Assembly (NCBI RefSeq): GCF_900094585.1
Contig: NZ_FMAG01000003.1
Coordinates: 744,001 to 808,000 of the forward strand
Reading direction: 5' to 3'
DNA from: Martinezella multihospitum
GTDB taxonomy: Bacteria; Pseudomonadota; Alphaproteobacteria; Rhizobiales; Rhizobiaceae
Length of the DNA: 64,000 bases
Shown here one piece after another: positions 8,895-21,916 of this stretch (the first letter of the stretch is position 1; each line of letters begins with the position of its first letter). The translations under genes were made by a program, and so were the position numbers. Below the pieces are notes generated by a model, which saw only the letters and a list, made by a program, of their open reading frames with translations, searched no databases and was not told the origin of the DNA.

Positions 8895-11800
8895 ATGGCG
8901 ATCACGGCGAGCATCTATCATCTCACCCATTATAAATACGACAATCCGGTCCGCCTCGGCCCCCAGATCATCCGCCTGAAACCCGCCTCGCATTCCAAGA
9001 CCCGCGTACTCAGTCACTCGCTGAAGGTCACGCCATCAAATCATTTCGTCAATCTGCAGCAAGACCCCTACGGCAACTATCTCGCCCGCTTCGTCTTTCC
9101 CGACCCGGTAACCGAGCTGAAGATCGAGGTCGATCTGGTCGCCGACATGACGGTCTACAACCCTTTCGACTTCTTCGTCGAAGAGGAAGCGACGAAATGG
9201 CCCTTCGACTATCCCGAGACCATCCGCGAGGATCTCTCGATCTATATGAAGCCGGAAGAGCCCGGCCCCAGACTGAAAGCCTTCCTCGCCACGCTCGACC
9301 GCTCGGAACAGAAGACCGTCGACATGATCGTCGGTCTCAACACCCGCCTGCAGCAGGAAATTGGCTACGTCATCCGTATGGAAGCTGGCGTGCAGACGCC
9401 CGAGGAGACGCTGGAGACCGCCAAGGGTTCCTGCCGCGATACGAGCTGGCTGCTGGTGCAGGTGCTTCGTCATCTTGGCCTCGCCGCCCGTTTCGTCTCC
9501 GGCTATCTCATCCAGCTCACGCCCGACCTGAAAGCGCTCGACGGCCCCTCTGGCACAGAGGTCGACTTCACCGACCTGCATGCCTGGGCGGAAGTCTATC
9601 TCCCCGGCGCCGGCTGGGTTGGCCTCGATCCGACCTCGGGCCTTCTGACGGGCGAGAGCCATATTCCGCTAGCGGCCACGCCGCATTTCCGCAATGCCGC
9701 ACCGATCTCGGGCGGCTATTTCGGCGAAGCCAAGACCGAATTCGATTTCGCGATGACGGTCAGCCGCGTCGCCGAACATCCGCGCATCACCAAGCCCTTC
9801 TCCGACGAAAGCTGGGATGCCTTGAACGCGCTCGGCGAAAAGGTCGATGCCATCCTCAAGGAAGACGATGTACGCCTGACCATGGGCGGCGAGCCGACCT
9901 TCGTGTCGATCGACGACTTCGAGTCGGACGAATGGAACACCGCCGCCGTCGGCCCGACGAAGCGTGAGAAGGCCGATGCGCTGATCCGCCGCCTGCGCGA
10001 GCGTTTCGCGCCGAACGGCTTCCTGCATTACGGCCAGGGCAAATGGTATCCCGGTGAAAGCCTGCCGCGCTGGACCTTCTCGCTCTATTGGCGTCGCGAC
10101 GGCCGGCCGATCTGGTCGAATCCCGACCTGATCGCCAATGAAGGCCGCAACTACAGTGTCACCGAGGATGATGCGGGCCGCCTGCTGACGGCCATCGCCG
10201 GCGAGCTCGACATCGAACCGGATTATGTCGCTCCCGCCTTCGAAGACCCGGCCGAATGGCTGGTCAAGGAAGCGAACCTGCCCGACAATGTCGACCCATC
10301 CAATTCGAAGCTGAAAGACCCGGAGGAACGTTCGCGCATGGCCCGCGTCTTCGAACGCGGCCTGACGCGGCCCACGGGCTATATCCTTCCCATACAGGCA
10401 TGGAATGCGCGTGCCAGCGGCCGTCGCTGGAGCAGCGAAAAATGGCGCACGCGCCGCGGCCGCATCTTCCTGACCCCTGGCGACAGCCCGGTTGGCTATC
10501 GCCTGCCGCTGAATTCGCTCGGCTGGATACCGGCATCGCAATATCCCTATATCAATCCGATGGATCCGACGATCCCGCGTGAAGCCCTGCCCGATTACAA
10601 TGAGGACAAGGGCCGGCCGCTGCAGGCGGCGCATTTCCAGCCTTTCAGCGGTCAGCAGCCGATCATGCCGCAATCCCTCGACGAGATCGGCGGCTATGTG
10701 CGCACCGCCATCAGCGTGGAACCGCGCGACGGACGGCTCTGCATCTTCATGCCGCCGACGGTCAGCGTCGAGGATTACCTCGATCTCGTCGCCTCGGCCG
10801 AGCGCGCCGCCGCTGCCCTCAACCTGCCTGTGCATATCGAAGGCTATCCGCCGCCGCAGGATGAGCGCATCAATGTCATCCGCGTCGCCCCCGATCCCGG
10901 CGTCATCGAGGTCAACATCCATCCGGCGTCGAGCTGGAAGGAAGCCGTCGATATCACCACGGCTGTTTATGATGAGGCCCGCGCCAGCCGGCTCGGCACT
11001 GACAAATTCATGATCGACGGCCGCCATACCGGCACCGGCGGCGGCAACCACGTCGTTGTCGGCGGCCGCAATACGATGGACAGCCCCTTCCTGCGCCGTC
11101 CCGACCTGTTGAAGAGCTTGGTACTGCACTGGCAGCGTCACCCCTCGCTCTCTTACCTTTTCTCCGGCATGTTCGTCGGGCCGACCAGCCAGGCGCCGCG
11201 CATCGACGAAGCCCGTCATGACAGCCTTTATGAGCTGGAAATTGCGCTGGCACAGGTACCGGCACCCGGACGCGGATTGCAGCCGCTTCCATGGCTGGTG
11301 GATCGCCTCTTCCGCAATCTCTTGACTGACGTCACCGGCAACACCCACCGCTCGGAAATCTGCATCGACAAGCTCTTCTCGCCGGATGGCCCGACAGGTA
11401 GGCTCGGCCTCGTCGAATTCCGCGGTTTCGAAATGCCGCCGAACGCCCGCATGAGCCTTGCCCAGCAATTGCTGGTGCGCGCGCTGCTCGCCCGCTTCTG
11501 GCGCAATCCCATCGACGGAAGGTTCGTGCGCTGGGGCACGACGCTGCATGATCGCTTCATGCTGCCGCACTATATCTGGCAGGATTTTCTCGACATTCTC
11601 GCCGATCTCCGCGAAAACGGTTTCGATCTGCGACCGGAATGGTTTCAGGCGCAGCTGGAATTCCGCTTCCCCTTCTGCGGCGAAGTCGAATATGAGGGCA
11701 GCAAGCTGGAGCTGCGCCAGGCACTGGAGCCGTGGCATGTGATGGGCGAAGAAGGTGCTATTGGAGGCACCGTACGTTATGTCGATTCGTCGGTCGAGCG

Positions 11801-12215
11801 TCTGCAGGTTCGATTCGAGACATCCAATCCCTCCCGCTATACCGTGACCTGCAATGGTCGCCCCGTACCGCTGACGCCGACGGGAATGGCGGGCGTTTCG
11901 ATCGCCGGCGTGCGCTACAAGGCTTGGCATCCGGCCTCGGGCCTGCATCCCGTTCTGCCCATCGATACGCCGCTGACCTTCGACATCTACGACACCTGGT
12001 CGCAACGCTCGATCGGCGGCTGCATCTACCATGTTGCCCATCCGGGCGGCCGCAACTACGACACCTTCCCCGTCAATGGCAACGAGGCGGAAGCGCGACG
12101 TCTTGCGCGTTTCGAGCCTTGGGGGCATACAGCAGGTGGCTACGTCCTGAGACCGGAGCCCGCATCGGCGGAATTCCCGCTGACGCTCGACCTCAGGCGG
12201 CCGGCAGGAATTTGA
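8895..12215 (+). CDS. transglutaminase-like domain fused to DUF2126 putative amidoligase
   Basis: A very large 1106-residue protein. The N-terminal 300 residues are a bacterial transglutaminase-like domain: [17 protein letters not shown] at the start, then the thiol-protease-like triad Cys180 (KGSCRDTSW), His229 (DLHAWAEVY) and Asp245 (GLDPTSG). From about residue 320 onward is DUF2126, a predicted glutamine-synthetase-fold COOH-NH2 ligase; recognisable blocks are [40 protein letters not shown] and [19 protein letters not shown]. It heads the cluster with the ATP-grasp/alpha-E protein and a second transglutaminase. Inference: an ATP-dependent ligase that forms amide links, with a transglutaminase domain that cleaves or transfers them. 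No signal peptide is seen. Confidence 0.9.
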   Translation: MAITASIYHLTHYKYDNPVRLGPQIIRLKPASHSKTRVLSHSLKVTPSNHFVNLQQDPYGNYLARFVFPDPVTELKIEVDLVADMTVYNPFDFFVEEEATKWPFDYPETIREDLSIYMKPEEPGPRLKAFLATLDRSEQKTVDMIVGLNTRLQQEIGYVIRMEAGVQTPEETLETAKGSCRDTSWLLVQVLRHLGLAARFVSGYLIQLTPDLKALDGPSGTEVDFTDLHAWAEVYLPGAGWVGLDPTSGLLTGESHIPLAATPHFRNAAPISGGYFGEAKTEFDFAMTVSRVAEHPRITKPFSDESWDALNALGEKVDAILKEDDVRLTMGGEPTFVSIDDFESDEWNTAAVGPTKREKADALIRRLRERFAPNGFLHYGQGKWYPGESLPRWTFSLYWRRDGRPIWSNPDLIANEGRNYSVTEDDAGRLLTAIAGELDIEPDYVAPAFEDPAEWLVKEANLPDNVDPSNSKLKDPEERSRMARVFERGLTRPTGYILPIQAWNARASGRRWSSEKWRTRRGRIFLTPGDSPVGYRLPLNSLGWIPASQYPYINPMDPTIPREALPDYNEDKGRPLQAAHFQPFSGQQPIMPQSLDEIGGYVRTAISVEPRDGRLCIFMPPTVSVEDYLDLVASAERAAAALNLPVHIEGYPPPQDERINVIRVAPDPGVIEVNIHPASSWKEAVDITTAVYDEARASRLGTDKFMIDGRHTGTGGGNHVVVGGRNTMDSPFLRRPDLLKSLVLHWQRHPSLSYLFSGMFVGPTSQAPRIDEARHDSLYELEIALAQVPAPGRGLQPLPWLVDRLFRNLLTDVTGNTHRSEICIDKLFSPDGPTGRLGLVEFRGFEMPPNARMSLAQQLLVRALLARFWRNPIDGRFVRWGTTLHDRFMLPHYIWQDFLDILADLRENGFDLRPEWFQAQLEFRFPFCGEVEYEGSKLELRQALEPWHVMGEEGAIGGTVRYVDSSVERLQVRFETSNPSRYTVTCNGRPVPLTPTGMAGVSIAGVRYKAWHPASGLHPVLPIDTPLTFDIYDTWSQRSIGGCIYHVAHPGGRNYDTFPVNGNEAEARRLARFEPWGHTAGGYVLRPEPASAEFPLTLDLRRPAGI

Positions 12216-12228
12216 GACGGAACTGTGC

Positions 12229-14646
12229 ATGACTAGAAAACCGGCGACGGAACGGCGCGATGAGGCAAAGACCGGGATCGGCAAGGATCCCGCCTTCGCC
12301 TATCGCCCCTTGCCCGGCGTTGCCGATGAAATGGTCGACAATAAAGGCGCCGTCCGTCCGGTCTGGCAAAACCTTCTGTCGGCATTATCGCGCATGTCGG
12401 AAGAAGAGCTGACCGAGCGCTTTGCCCGCGCCGACCGCTATCTGCGCGATGCAGGCGTGTTCTACCGGGCCTACGGAACGACTGGTGTCAGTGAACGCGG
12501 CTGGCCGATCTCGCATATTCCCGTGCTCATCGACGAGCGCGAATGGCAGGCTCTCTCCGAAGGTCTGCAGCAACGCGCCGATCTGTTGGAATCCATCATT
12601 GCCGACATCTACGGCGACAGCCGGCTGGTGAACGAAGGGCTGTTGCCGCCGGCCTTGATTGCCGGCAATCCGGAATTCCTGCGCCCGCTCGTCGGCGTCA
12701 AGCCCGCAAGCGGCCACTATCTGCATTTCCTGGCTTTCGAGGTCGGCCGCGGTCCTGACGGCAACTGGTGGGTACTGGCCGATCGTGCGCAGGCGCCATC
12801 CGGCGCCGGCTTTGCGCTGGAAACCCGTGTCGCCACCACCCGCGCGTTCTCCGATATCTATGCGGAAACCAAGGTCCATCGCCTCGCCTCCTTCTTCGGT
12901 GCTTTCCGCGATGCGCTTCTTGGCGGCAAGCGCAGTGGCGAAGGACGTGTCGCCGTCCTGACGCCGGGGCCTGCCAACGAGACCTATTACGAGCACGCCT
13001 ATATCGCCCGTTATCTCGGCTTCATGCTGCTGGAGGGCGAGGACATCACCGTCGTCAACGATCAGCTGATGGTGCGCACCGTCGCGGGTCTGAGGCCGAT
13101 CAGCGTCCTTTGGCGCCGCCTCGACGCGTCCTATGCCGACCCGTTAGAACTCAACCAGCATTCCCATATCGGCACGCCGGGCATGGTCGAGGCCTTGCGG
13201 GCGCAGACGGTGAGCATCGTCAACGCCCTTGGCTCCGGCATACTCGAGACGCGCGCCCTGCTCGCCTTCATGCCGACCATCAGTCGGCATCTGCGCGGCG
13301 AGGAATTGAAGCTGCCGTCGATCGCGACCTGGTGGTGCGGCCAGAAGAGCGAGCGGGAACACGTCGCTGAAAACATCGAGAAGATGGTCATCGGCCCGGC
13401 TTATTCCTGCATGCCATTCTTCGATGACAACGGCCAGTCCGTGTTGGGCTCGACCCTGCGCAGCACCGCCCGCGATTCGATCGCGGATTGGCTGGCGACC
13501 GAAGGCCAAAAACTCGTCGGCCAGGAAGTCGTCACACTGTCGACCACGCCAGCCTGGGTCAACGGCAAGCTGACGCCGCGGCCAATGAGCTTGCGCGTCT
13601 TCGCCGCCCGCACGGAAAACGGCTGGCAGATCATGCCGGGCGGCTTTGCACGCATCGGCAGCGGCGACGATGTCGCGGCCATCGCCATGCAGGCGGGCGG
13701 CTCGGCCGCCGACGTCTGGATCGTTTCCGACAAGCCGGTCGAAGCCCATACGCTGCTGCCGGCCGAAGAGACCTTCACCCGCAACATGCCGGGCAGCCTG
13801 CCGAGCCGGGCGGCCGACAACCTCTTCTGGCTTGGCCGCTATATCGAGCGCGCTGAAGGCGCGCTGCGCATCCTGCGCGCCTGGCACGGCCGTTTCGCCG
13901 AATCGGCCGATCCGAACCAGCCGCTGCTTGCCGATGTCAGCACCTATCTCGCCGCCATCGACATCGATACCAAGCAGGCAGTTCCGGAAACCCTGCTGCG
14001 CAATATCGACAGTGCTGTCTATTCGGCAAGCAACATCCGCGACCGTTTTTCTCCCGACGGATGGCTGGCGCTGAACGATCTCGCCAAGACCGCACGCCGC
14101 TTCAAGGAAGGCGTGAAGCACGGTGACGACGCCAGCCATGCCATGACGATCCTCTTGCGTAAACTCGCAGGCTTCGCCGGTCTCGTGCACGAAAACATGT
14201 ATCGCTTCACCGGCTGGCGCTTCCTGTCGCTCGGCCGCTATATCGAGCGCGGCCTGCACATGACGCGGCTGCTCGGTCATATGTCCGGCCCCGATGCGCC
14301 CGACGGAGCGCTCGACATGCTGCTGGAGATCGGCGACAGCGTCATGACCCATCGCCGCCGCTACAATGTCAATACGGCCCGCCTGACGGTGACGGACCTG
14401 CTGGCGCTCGACCCCTTGAACCCGCGCTCGATCCTCTTCCAGATGAACGAGATCCACCGCGAGGTCGAGCAATTGCCGAACGCCTACGTCAACGGCCAGA
14501 TGTCGCCCTTCTTCCGCGAAGCCATGCGCCTGCATTCGGGGTTGGCTGTCATGACGCCCGAAGCAATGACCGTCGAAGTCTACCAGCAGCTCGCCCGCGA
14601 ACTGGAGCGGCTATCCGACCTGCTGGCACGCACCTACCTCGGATAA
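12229..14646 (+). CDS. circularly permuted ATP-grasp protein fused to alpha-E (DUF403) domain
   Basis: An 805-residue two-domain protein. Residues about 60-480 are the circularly permuted ATP-grasp ligase, with GVYYRAYG-like GVFYRAYGTTG, LTPGPANETYYEHAYIARYL, LWRRLDASYADPLEL and LPSIATWWCGQ. The all-alpha DUF403/alpha-E domain begins near residue 528 with DNLFWLGRYIERAEGALR and repeats the signature at FLSLGRYIERGLHMTRLL. In many genomes these are two separate genes; here they are fused. It follows the DUF2126 gene by 13 bases and precedes the second transglutaminase by 1 base, so the three are cotranscribed. Substrate unknown. Confidence 0.9.
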   Translation: MTRKPATERRDEAKTGIGKDPAFAYRPLPGVADEMVDNKGAVRPVWQNLLSALSRMSEEELTERFARADRYLRDAGVFYRAYGTTGVSERGWPISHIPVLIDEREWQALSEGLQQRADLLESIIADIYGDSRLVNEGLLPPALIAGNPEFLRPLVGVKPASGHYLHFLAFEVGRGPDGNWWVLADRAQAPSGAGFALETRVATTRAFSDIYAETKVHRLASFFGAFRDALLGGKRSGEGRVAVLTPGPANETYYEHAYIARYLGFMLLEGEDITVVNDQLMVRTVAGLRPISVLWRRLDASYADPLELNQHSHIGTPGMVEALRAQTVSIVNALGSGILETRALLAFMPTISRHLRGEELKLPSIATWWCGQKSEREHVAENIEKMVIGPAYSCMPFFDDNGQSVLGSTLRSTARDSIADWLATEGQKLVGQEVVTLSTTPAWVNGKLTPRPMSLRVFAARTENGWQIMPGGFARIGSGDDVAAIAMQAGGSAADVWIVSDKPVEAHTLLPAEETFTRNMPGSLPSRAADNLFWLGRYIERAEGALRILRAWHGRFAESADPNQPLLADVSTYLAAIDIDTKQAVPETLLRNIDSAVYSASNIRDRFSPDGWLALNDLAKTARRFKEGVKHGDDASHAMTILLRKLAGFAGLVHENMYRFTGWRFLSLGRYIERGLHMTRLLGHMSGPDAPDGALDMLLEIGDSVMTHRRRYNVNTARLTVTDLLALDPLNPRSILFQMNEIHREVEQLPNAYVNGQMSPFFREAMRLHSGLAVMTPEAMTVEVYQQLARELERLSDLLARTYLG

Positions 14647-14647
14647 C

Positions 14648-15529
14648 GTGATGCTTTATGATCTCTCGCTTCACATGGGCTATATCTACGACGTGCCGGC
14701 AAGCGGCGCGCGGCATATCCTGCGCGTCATGCCGCTCTCCCTGCCCAATCGGCAGAGGCTGATCGCCGGCTCGGTGAAGATAACTCCAGGGCCGGACGAG
14801 CAATCGAACTTCACGGATTTCTTCCAGCATCCGGCAACCTCGATCCTGGTTCGCGATCCGCATGAAAGGCTCGACATCCGCATGCAGGCGCGCGTTCAGG
14901 TGGAAAGTCAGCCTGTCGGGGCCGACTTCTCGCCGCTGCTGGCCAAATTGCCGGAAGAGATTGAAGACTGCTGGTCGATCGATCCTTCCTCGCCTCACCA
15001 TTTCCTCGGCAGTAGCCCACGCCTGCCGGAGACGGGCGAAATCACCGATTACGCCAAGCAGTGGAAATCGACCAAACTGACGACCCTGCAGATCGCGCAT
15101 GCGGTCTGCGCTGAGATCCACAAGGATTTCACCTACGATCCGAAGGCGACGACGGTCGATACCACGCCCAAGGAGGCATTTCGCCTCAAGCGCGGGGTCT
15201 GCCAGGATTTTTCGCATGTGATGATCATCGCGCTCCGCAGCCTCGGCATCCCCGCCGGCTATGTCAGCGGTTTCCTGCGTACCATTCCGCCGCCCGGCAA
15301 GGAGAGACTGGAAGGCGCCGACGCCATGCATGCATGGGTGCGCGTCTGGTGCGGTGAGACGGCAGGCTGGATCGAGCTCGATCCGACCAACAATATTCCC
15401 GCCGGTACCGATCATATCGTCGTTGCCTATGGTCGCGATTATTCGGACGTTGCCCCTGTTATCGGCGTACTGAAGAGCTACGGCAATCAGAAAGCCGTAC
15501 AGGCTGTAGATGTCATTCCACTAAAATAG
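14648..15529 (+). CDS. transglutaminase-like family protein
   Basis: A 293-residue stand-alone relative of the N-terminal domain of the DUF2126 protein. The bacterial transglutaminase N-terminal module (MLYDLSLHMGYIYDVPASGA) precedes a papain-like core with Cys185 (KRGVCQDFSH), His228 (DAMHAWVRV) and Asp245 (IELDPTNN). It starts one base after the ATP-grasp/alpha-E stop codon and is the last gene of the cluster. Such enzymes are predicted cysteine peptidases or amide transferases acting on the product of the partner ligases. No signal peptide is visible, so it acts in the cytoplasm. Confidence 0.9.
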   Translation: MMLYDLSLHMGYIYDVPASGARHILRVMPLSLPNRQRLIAGSVKITPGPDEQSNFTDFFQHPATSILVRDPHERLDIRMQARVQVESQPVGADFSPLLAKLPEEIEDCWSIDPSSPHHFLGSSPRLPETGEITDYAKQWKSTKLTTLQIAHAVCAEIHKDFTYDPKATTVDTTPKEAFRLKRGVCQDFSHVMIIALRSLGIPAGYVSGFLRTIPPPGKERLEGADAMHAWVRVWCGETAGWIELDPTNNIPAGTDHIVVAYGRDYSDVAPVIGVLKSYGNQKAVQAVDVIPLK

Positions 15530-15677
15530 AATATACTTAAAGTAGTAAAAATCTCAAGCAAATCGCGCCAGATTATGTAGTTTGTTAAAAATCAACCGAC
15601 CACTTAAACCTTCAACTAATATTTGTAATCGATAGTCCCGCCGTTCTTGAGAATTTAACTCTCTCCAATAGGCGGAC

Positions 15678-16925
15678 ATGATGATTGCCGGCTCCGATAT
15701 ACTTTGGGCATTTAAACAACTTCTACGCGATAGAGCCGGAAATTTTGGCATCCTGACGGCGATTGCCGTACCTGTGCTGGCTGTGGCGGGAGGTGTAGCG
15801 GTCGATGTCACGAACATGTCGCTGACACGCAGCCAGCTTCAGGAATCAACGGACGCCGCCGCGCTCGCTACCGCAACCGCGCTTGCAGACGGTAGCGCGA
15901 CCACAACGACCGCCAAGGATCTCGCCAACAATTTTGTCCTCGGCCAGATGTCGAATTATCTCACCGGCGATACGGATGCTACGAATTCACTGAAAGCGGG
16001 CACCAGCACGACGGTAACAAAAACGACCGATTCCTCCGGGAATTCGGGTTACACGGTCGTTGTAAATGCATCTTATTCGATGCCCGTGAACAGCATGACC
16101 CGCCTGACCGGGCAGAGCTCCCTGAACATTTCTGCGTCCAGCACGTCAATCAGCGGCAAGACTTCCGAAACCCAGAAGAATGCCTTGTCGATGTATTTCG
16201 TTCTGGACCGCTCCGGATCGATGGACGAAGCCACGGACACGGTTAACGCCCAGCAGCCTACCACGACGTACACTTATAGCTGCATAAAAACAAATAAGAA
16301 TGGCAAGCAGGAGTGGGGTACTTGCACCGGCACCTCGACCAACTATTACACTAAAATGGAATCGCTGAAGATTGCGACATCCAATCTGGCCGCACAACTA
16401 AACAGCGCCGATCCAAACATGATGTACGTCCGCACCGGCGCCGACTCCTATAATAATGTCGCTCAGACGCCTACAGCTCTGGCCTGGGGTACGAACGGCA
16501 TCACGACCTATGTCAACAACCTGACCTCAAGCGGCTCCACGAATTCTGCCCCCGCTTTTACAGCCGCTGTCGACGCATTGACAAAATTGTCTACGACGTC
16601 GGGGCTGACGTATGAACAGCTCCAGCACAAGGACAAGAGCGGCGTTACAAACCCGACCATGTACATCGTGTTCATGACCGATGGTGACAACAACGTGTCA
16701 AACGCCGATACAAAGACCAAGGAACAATGCGACAAGGCGCGCAAAAACGGCATTCACGTATACACGATTGCCTTCATGGCGCCTCAAAACGGTCAGGCGT
16801 TGCTGCAGTACTGTGCAACTTCTTCCTCTGACTATTTCACCCCGCAGAGCGCCGCGGATCTCTTCAAGGCATTTACGACAATCGCCACCGAAACATCCAA
16901 GCAGATGACGCTCCTGACGAAGTGA
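15678..16925 (+). CDS. TadG-like pilus-assembly protein with von Willebrand factor A domain
   Basis: A 415-residue protein. The N-terminus (LLRDRAGNFGILTAIAVPVLAVAGGVAVD) is the TadE/TadG-type single membrane anchor, followed by SLTRSQLQESTDAAALATATA typical of Flp-pilus TadG proteins. A von Willebrand A domain begins near residue 172 with the metal-ion-dependent adhesion site DRSGSMDE; further on, FMTDGDNN marks the second conserved strand. The sequence is very rich in Ser and Thr, as for an exported adhesin-like protein. No tad/cpa genes are adjacent, so it is an orphan. AGGCGG lies upstream of the tandem ATG. Confidence 0.82.
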   Translation: MMIAGSDILWAFKQLLRDRAGNFGILTAIAVPVLAVAGGVAVDVTNMSLTRSQLQESTDAAALATATALADGSATTTTAKDLANNFVLGQMSNYLTGDTDATNSLKAGTSTTVTKTTDSSGNSGYTVVVNASYSMPVNSMTRLTGQSSLNISASSTSISGKTSETQKNALSMYFVLDRSGSMDEATDTVNAQQPTTTYTYSCIKTNKNGKQEWGTCTGTSTNYYTKMESLKIATSNLAAQLNSADPNMMYVRTGADSYNNVAQTPTALAWGTNGITTYVNNLTSSGSTNSAPAFTAAVDALTKLSTTSGLTYEQLQHKDKSGVTNPTMYIVFMTDGDNNVSNADTKTKEQCDKARKNGIHVYTIAFMAPQNGQALLQYCATSSSDYFTPQSAADLFKAFTTIATETSKQMTLLTK

Positions 16926-16971
16926 CCTCGCCTGGGTTGCGCACCAAGCAACCATAAATAGTCATCGAAAT

Positions 16972-17006
16972 AAAAAGCCGCGCGATGCGAGTATCGCGCG
17001 GCTTTT
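16972..17006 (+). terminator. rho-independent terminator after the TadG-like gene
   Basis: AAAAAGCCGCGCGAT pairs with ATCGCGCGGCTTTT around a short loop; the T tract follows. It separates the pilus-like gene from the glycogen locus. Confidence 0.85.
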
Positions 17007-17223
17007 CGTTTGATCGATGCGCGAATAAAAGCTCGAAACATCATCGGAATCAAGTCTTTTCCCACGCACGGCAAACCTTTGGCGGCATTTTTCGCATCCG
17101 CCCAACTCGCTTGTTGCAACTGCTTTACATCGGTGCGTAAACTGATAGTGAAACGGAAAGGCAAATCGATTTAATTGAGCGTAACACGCTGAATATAAAT
17201 CACAAATGGCGAGAGTTGATAGT

Positions 17224-19682
17224 ATGAATAACTTGACGAAGGCCGATCTCCCCGTTCCAGCCCCGCGCAGTTCCCGCCCCGAAATCCTTGCCGAAGAAAT
17301 CATCGAGCGCCTGACTTACCGCATCGGCAAGGATGCAAAGGTCGCCAAGCCGCACGACTGGCTGACGGCAACGATCCTTGTCATCCGCGACCGCGTCATC
17401 GACAAATGGATCGAATCGACCCGAAAAGCCTATCAGACGGGTGCCAAGCGCGTTTACTATCTGTCTCTCGAATTCCTCATCGGCCGCCTGATGCGCGACG
17501 CCATCTCCAATCTCGGCCTGATGGAAGAGATCACCAACGCTCTCGCATCGCTGGGCGTCGATATTCGTGTCATCGCCGGCCTCGAGCCCGATGCAGCGCT
17601 CGGCAATGGCGGCCTTGGCCGTCTCGCCGCCTGTTTCATGGAATCCATGGCAACCGTCGATGTGCCGGCCTATGGCTATGGCATTCGCTACGTCCACGGC
17701 CTCTTCCGCCAGCAGATGGCCGATGGCTGGCAAGTGGAATTGCCCGAAACCTGGCTGGCACACGGAAACCCCTGGGAATTCGAACGCCAGGAAAGCTCCT
17801 ATGAAATCGGCTTTGGCGGCGCCGTCGAGACCATCGGCAGCCACGACGATCAGCCGCGTTACGTCTGGAAGCCGGCCGAGCGCGTCATCGCCACCGCATT
17901 CGACACGCCCGTCGTCGGCTGGCGTGGCCAGCGCGTCAACACGTTACGTCTCTGGTCGGCACAGCCGATCGATCCGATCCTGCTCGATGCCTTCAACGCC
18001 GGTGACCACATCGGCGCATTGCGCGAAAGCAACAAGGCGGAAAGCCTGACGCGCGTTCTCTATCCCGCCGATGCGACGCCCGCCGGCCAAGAGCTGCGCC
18101 TGCGCCAGGAATTCTTCTTCTCATCGGCCTCGCTGCAGGACATCCTGCGCCGCCACCTGCAGCAGTATGACGATCTGACCAATCTCGCCGACAAGGTCGC
18201 GATCCAGCTGAACGACACGCATCCGGCCGTCTCCGTTACGGAAATGATGCGTCTGCTGGTCGATGTCCACGGCTTCGATTTCGACAAGGCCTGGGATATC
18301 ACCAGAAACACCTTCGGCTACACCAACCACACCCTGCTGCCGGAAGCACTGGAAAGCTGGCCTGTACCGCTGTTCGAGCGGCTTTTGCCGCGGCATATGC
18401 AGATCATCTACGCCATCAACGCCAAGGTTCTGGTGGAAGCGCGCAAGCTGCGCAATTTCAGCGACACCGAAATCCGCTCGATCTCTTTGATTGACGAAAA
18501 TGGCGATCGCCGCGTGCGCATGGGCAATCTCGCCTTCGTCGGCTCGCATTCGATCAACGGCGTTTCCGCACTTCATACCGATCTGATGAAGGTCACGGTC
18601 TTTGCCGACCTGCACAAGCTCTATCCGGACCGCATCAACAACAAGACGAACGGCATCACGCCGCGGCGCTGGCTGATGCAGTGCAATCCCGGACTGACGA
18701 ACCTCGTGCGTGAAACCATCGGCGACGCCTTCCTCGACGATGCGGAACAGCTGAAGCCGCTGGATCAGTTCGCCCACGACAGCGCCTTCCAGGAGAAGTT
18801 CGCCGCCGTCAAGCGTGCCAACAAGGTGCAGCTCTCCAACCTCGTCGCCAGCCGCATGGGCATCAAGCTCGATCCGAACGCGATGTTCGATATCCAGATC
18901 AAGCGCATCCATGAATACAAGCGCCAGCTTCTGAATGTCATCGAGGCAGTGGCGCTTTACGACCAGATCCGCTCGCATCCGGAACTCGACTGGCAACCGC
19001 GCGTCAAGCTCTTTGCCGGCAAGGCGGCGCCGAGCTATCACAACGCGAAACTCATCATCAAACTGATCAACGACGTCGCTCGAGTCATCAACAACGATCC
19101 GTCCGTGCGCGGCCTCTTGAAGGTCGTCTTCGTGCCGAACTACAACGTCTCGCTGGCGGAAGTCATGGTTCCGGCCGCCGATCTTTCCGAGCAGATTTCG
19201 ACCGCCGGCATGGAAGCCTCGGGCACCGGCAACATGAAATTCGGCCTCAACGGCGCGCTGACCATCGGCACGCTCGACGGCGCCAATGTCGAAATGCGCG
19301 ACAATGTCGGCGAGGACAATATCGTCATTTTCGGATTGCGGGCCGATGAGGTCGCCAACCTGCGCAGCGACGGTCACAATCCGCGCGCCATTATCGAGCG
19401 TTCGCGCGAATTGGCCCAAGCACTTTCGGCCATTGCCTCCGGCGTCTTCTCCCCCGACGACCGCAACCGCTACGCCGGCCTGATCGACGGCATCTATAGC
19501 CACGACTGGTTCATGGTCGCCGCCGATTTCGACGCCTATGCCTCGGCACAGCGCGAAGTCGATATTCTCTGGGCCAACCCTTCGGAATGGTACGCAAAGA
19601 CGATCAACAATACCGCTCGCATGGGCTGGTTCTCCTCCGACCGGACGATCCGTCAATACGCCAAGGAAATCTGGAGAGCCGG

Positions 19683-19686
<4 letters not shown>
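17224..19686 (+). CDS. glgP: glycogen phosphorylase
   Basis: An 820-residue PLP enzyme that releases glucose-1-phosphate from the non-reducing ends of glycogen. The pyridoxal-phosphate lysine is Lys672 in EASGTGNMKFGLNGALT, followed by TLDGANVE; other family blocks are YYLSLEFLIGR, ALGNGGLGRLAACFMES and KTNGITPRRWL. The start at 17224 follows GGCGAGAG by eight bases; an in-frame ATG at 17206 lacks a ribosome binding site. It overlaps glgB by four bases (ATGA) and is first of the glycogen operon glgP-glgB-glgC-glgA-pgm. Having degradation and synthesis genes in one operon is usual for rhizobia and Agrobacterium. Confidence 0.96.
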
Positions 19687-21890
<2,204 letters not shown>

Positions 21891-21916
21891 TATCACTACG
21901 GACAGGGAGGAATAAA

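Noticed and set aside
9669..12284. An 871-codon minus-strand frame opposite the DUF2126 gene
   Set aside because: Shadow of the conserved DUF2126 coding region; no ribosome binding site and no recognisable domain.
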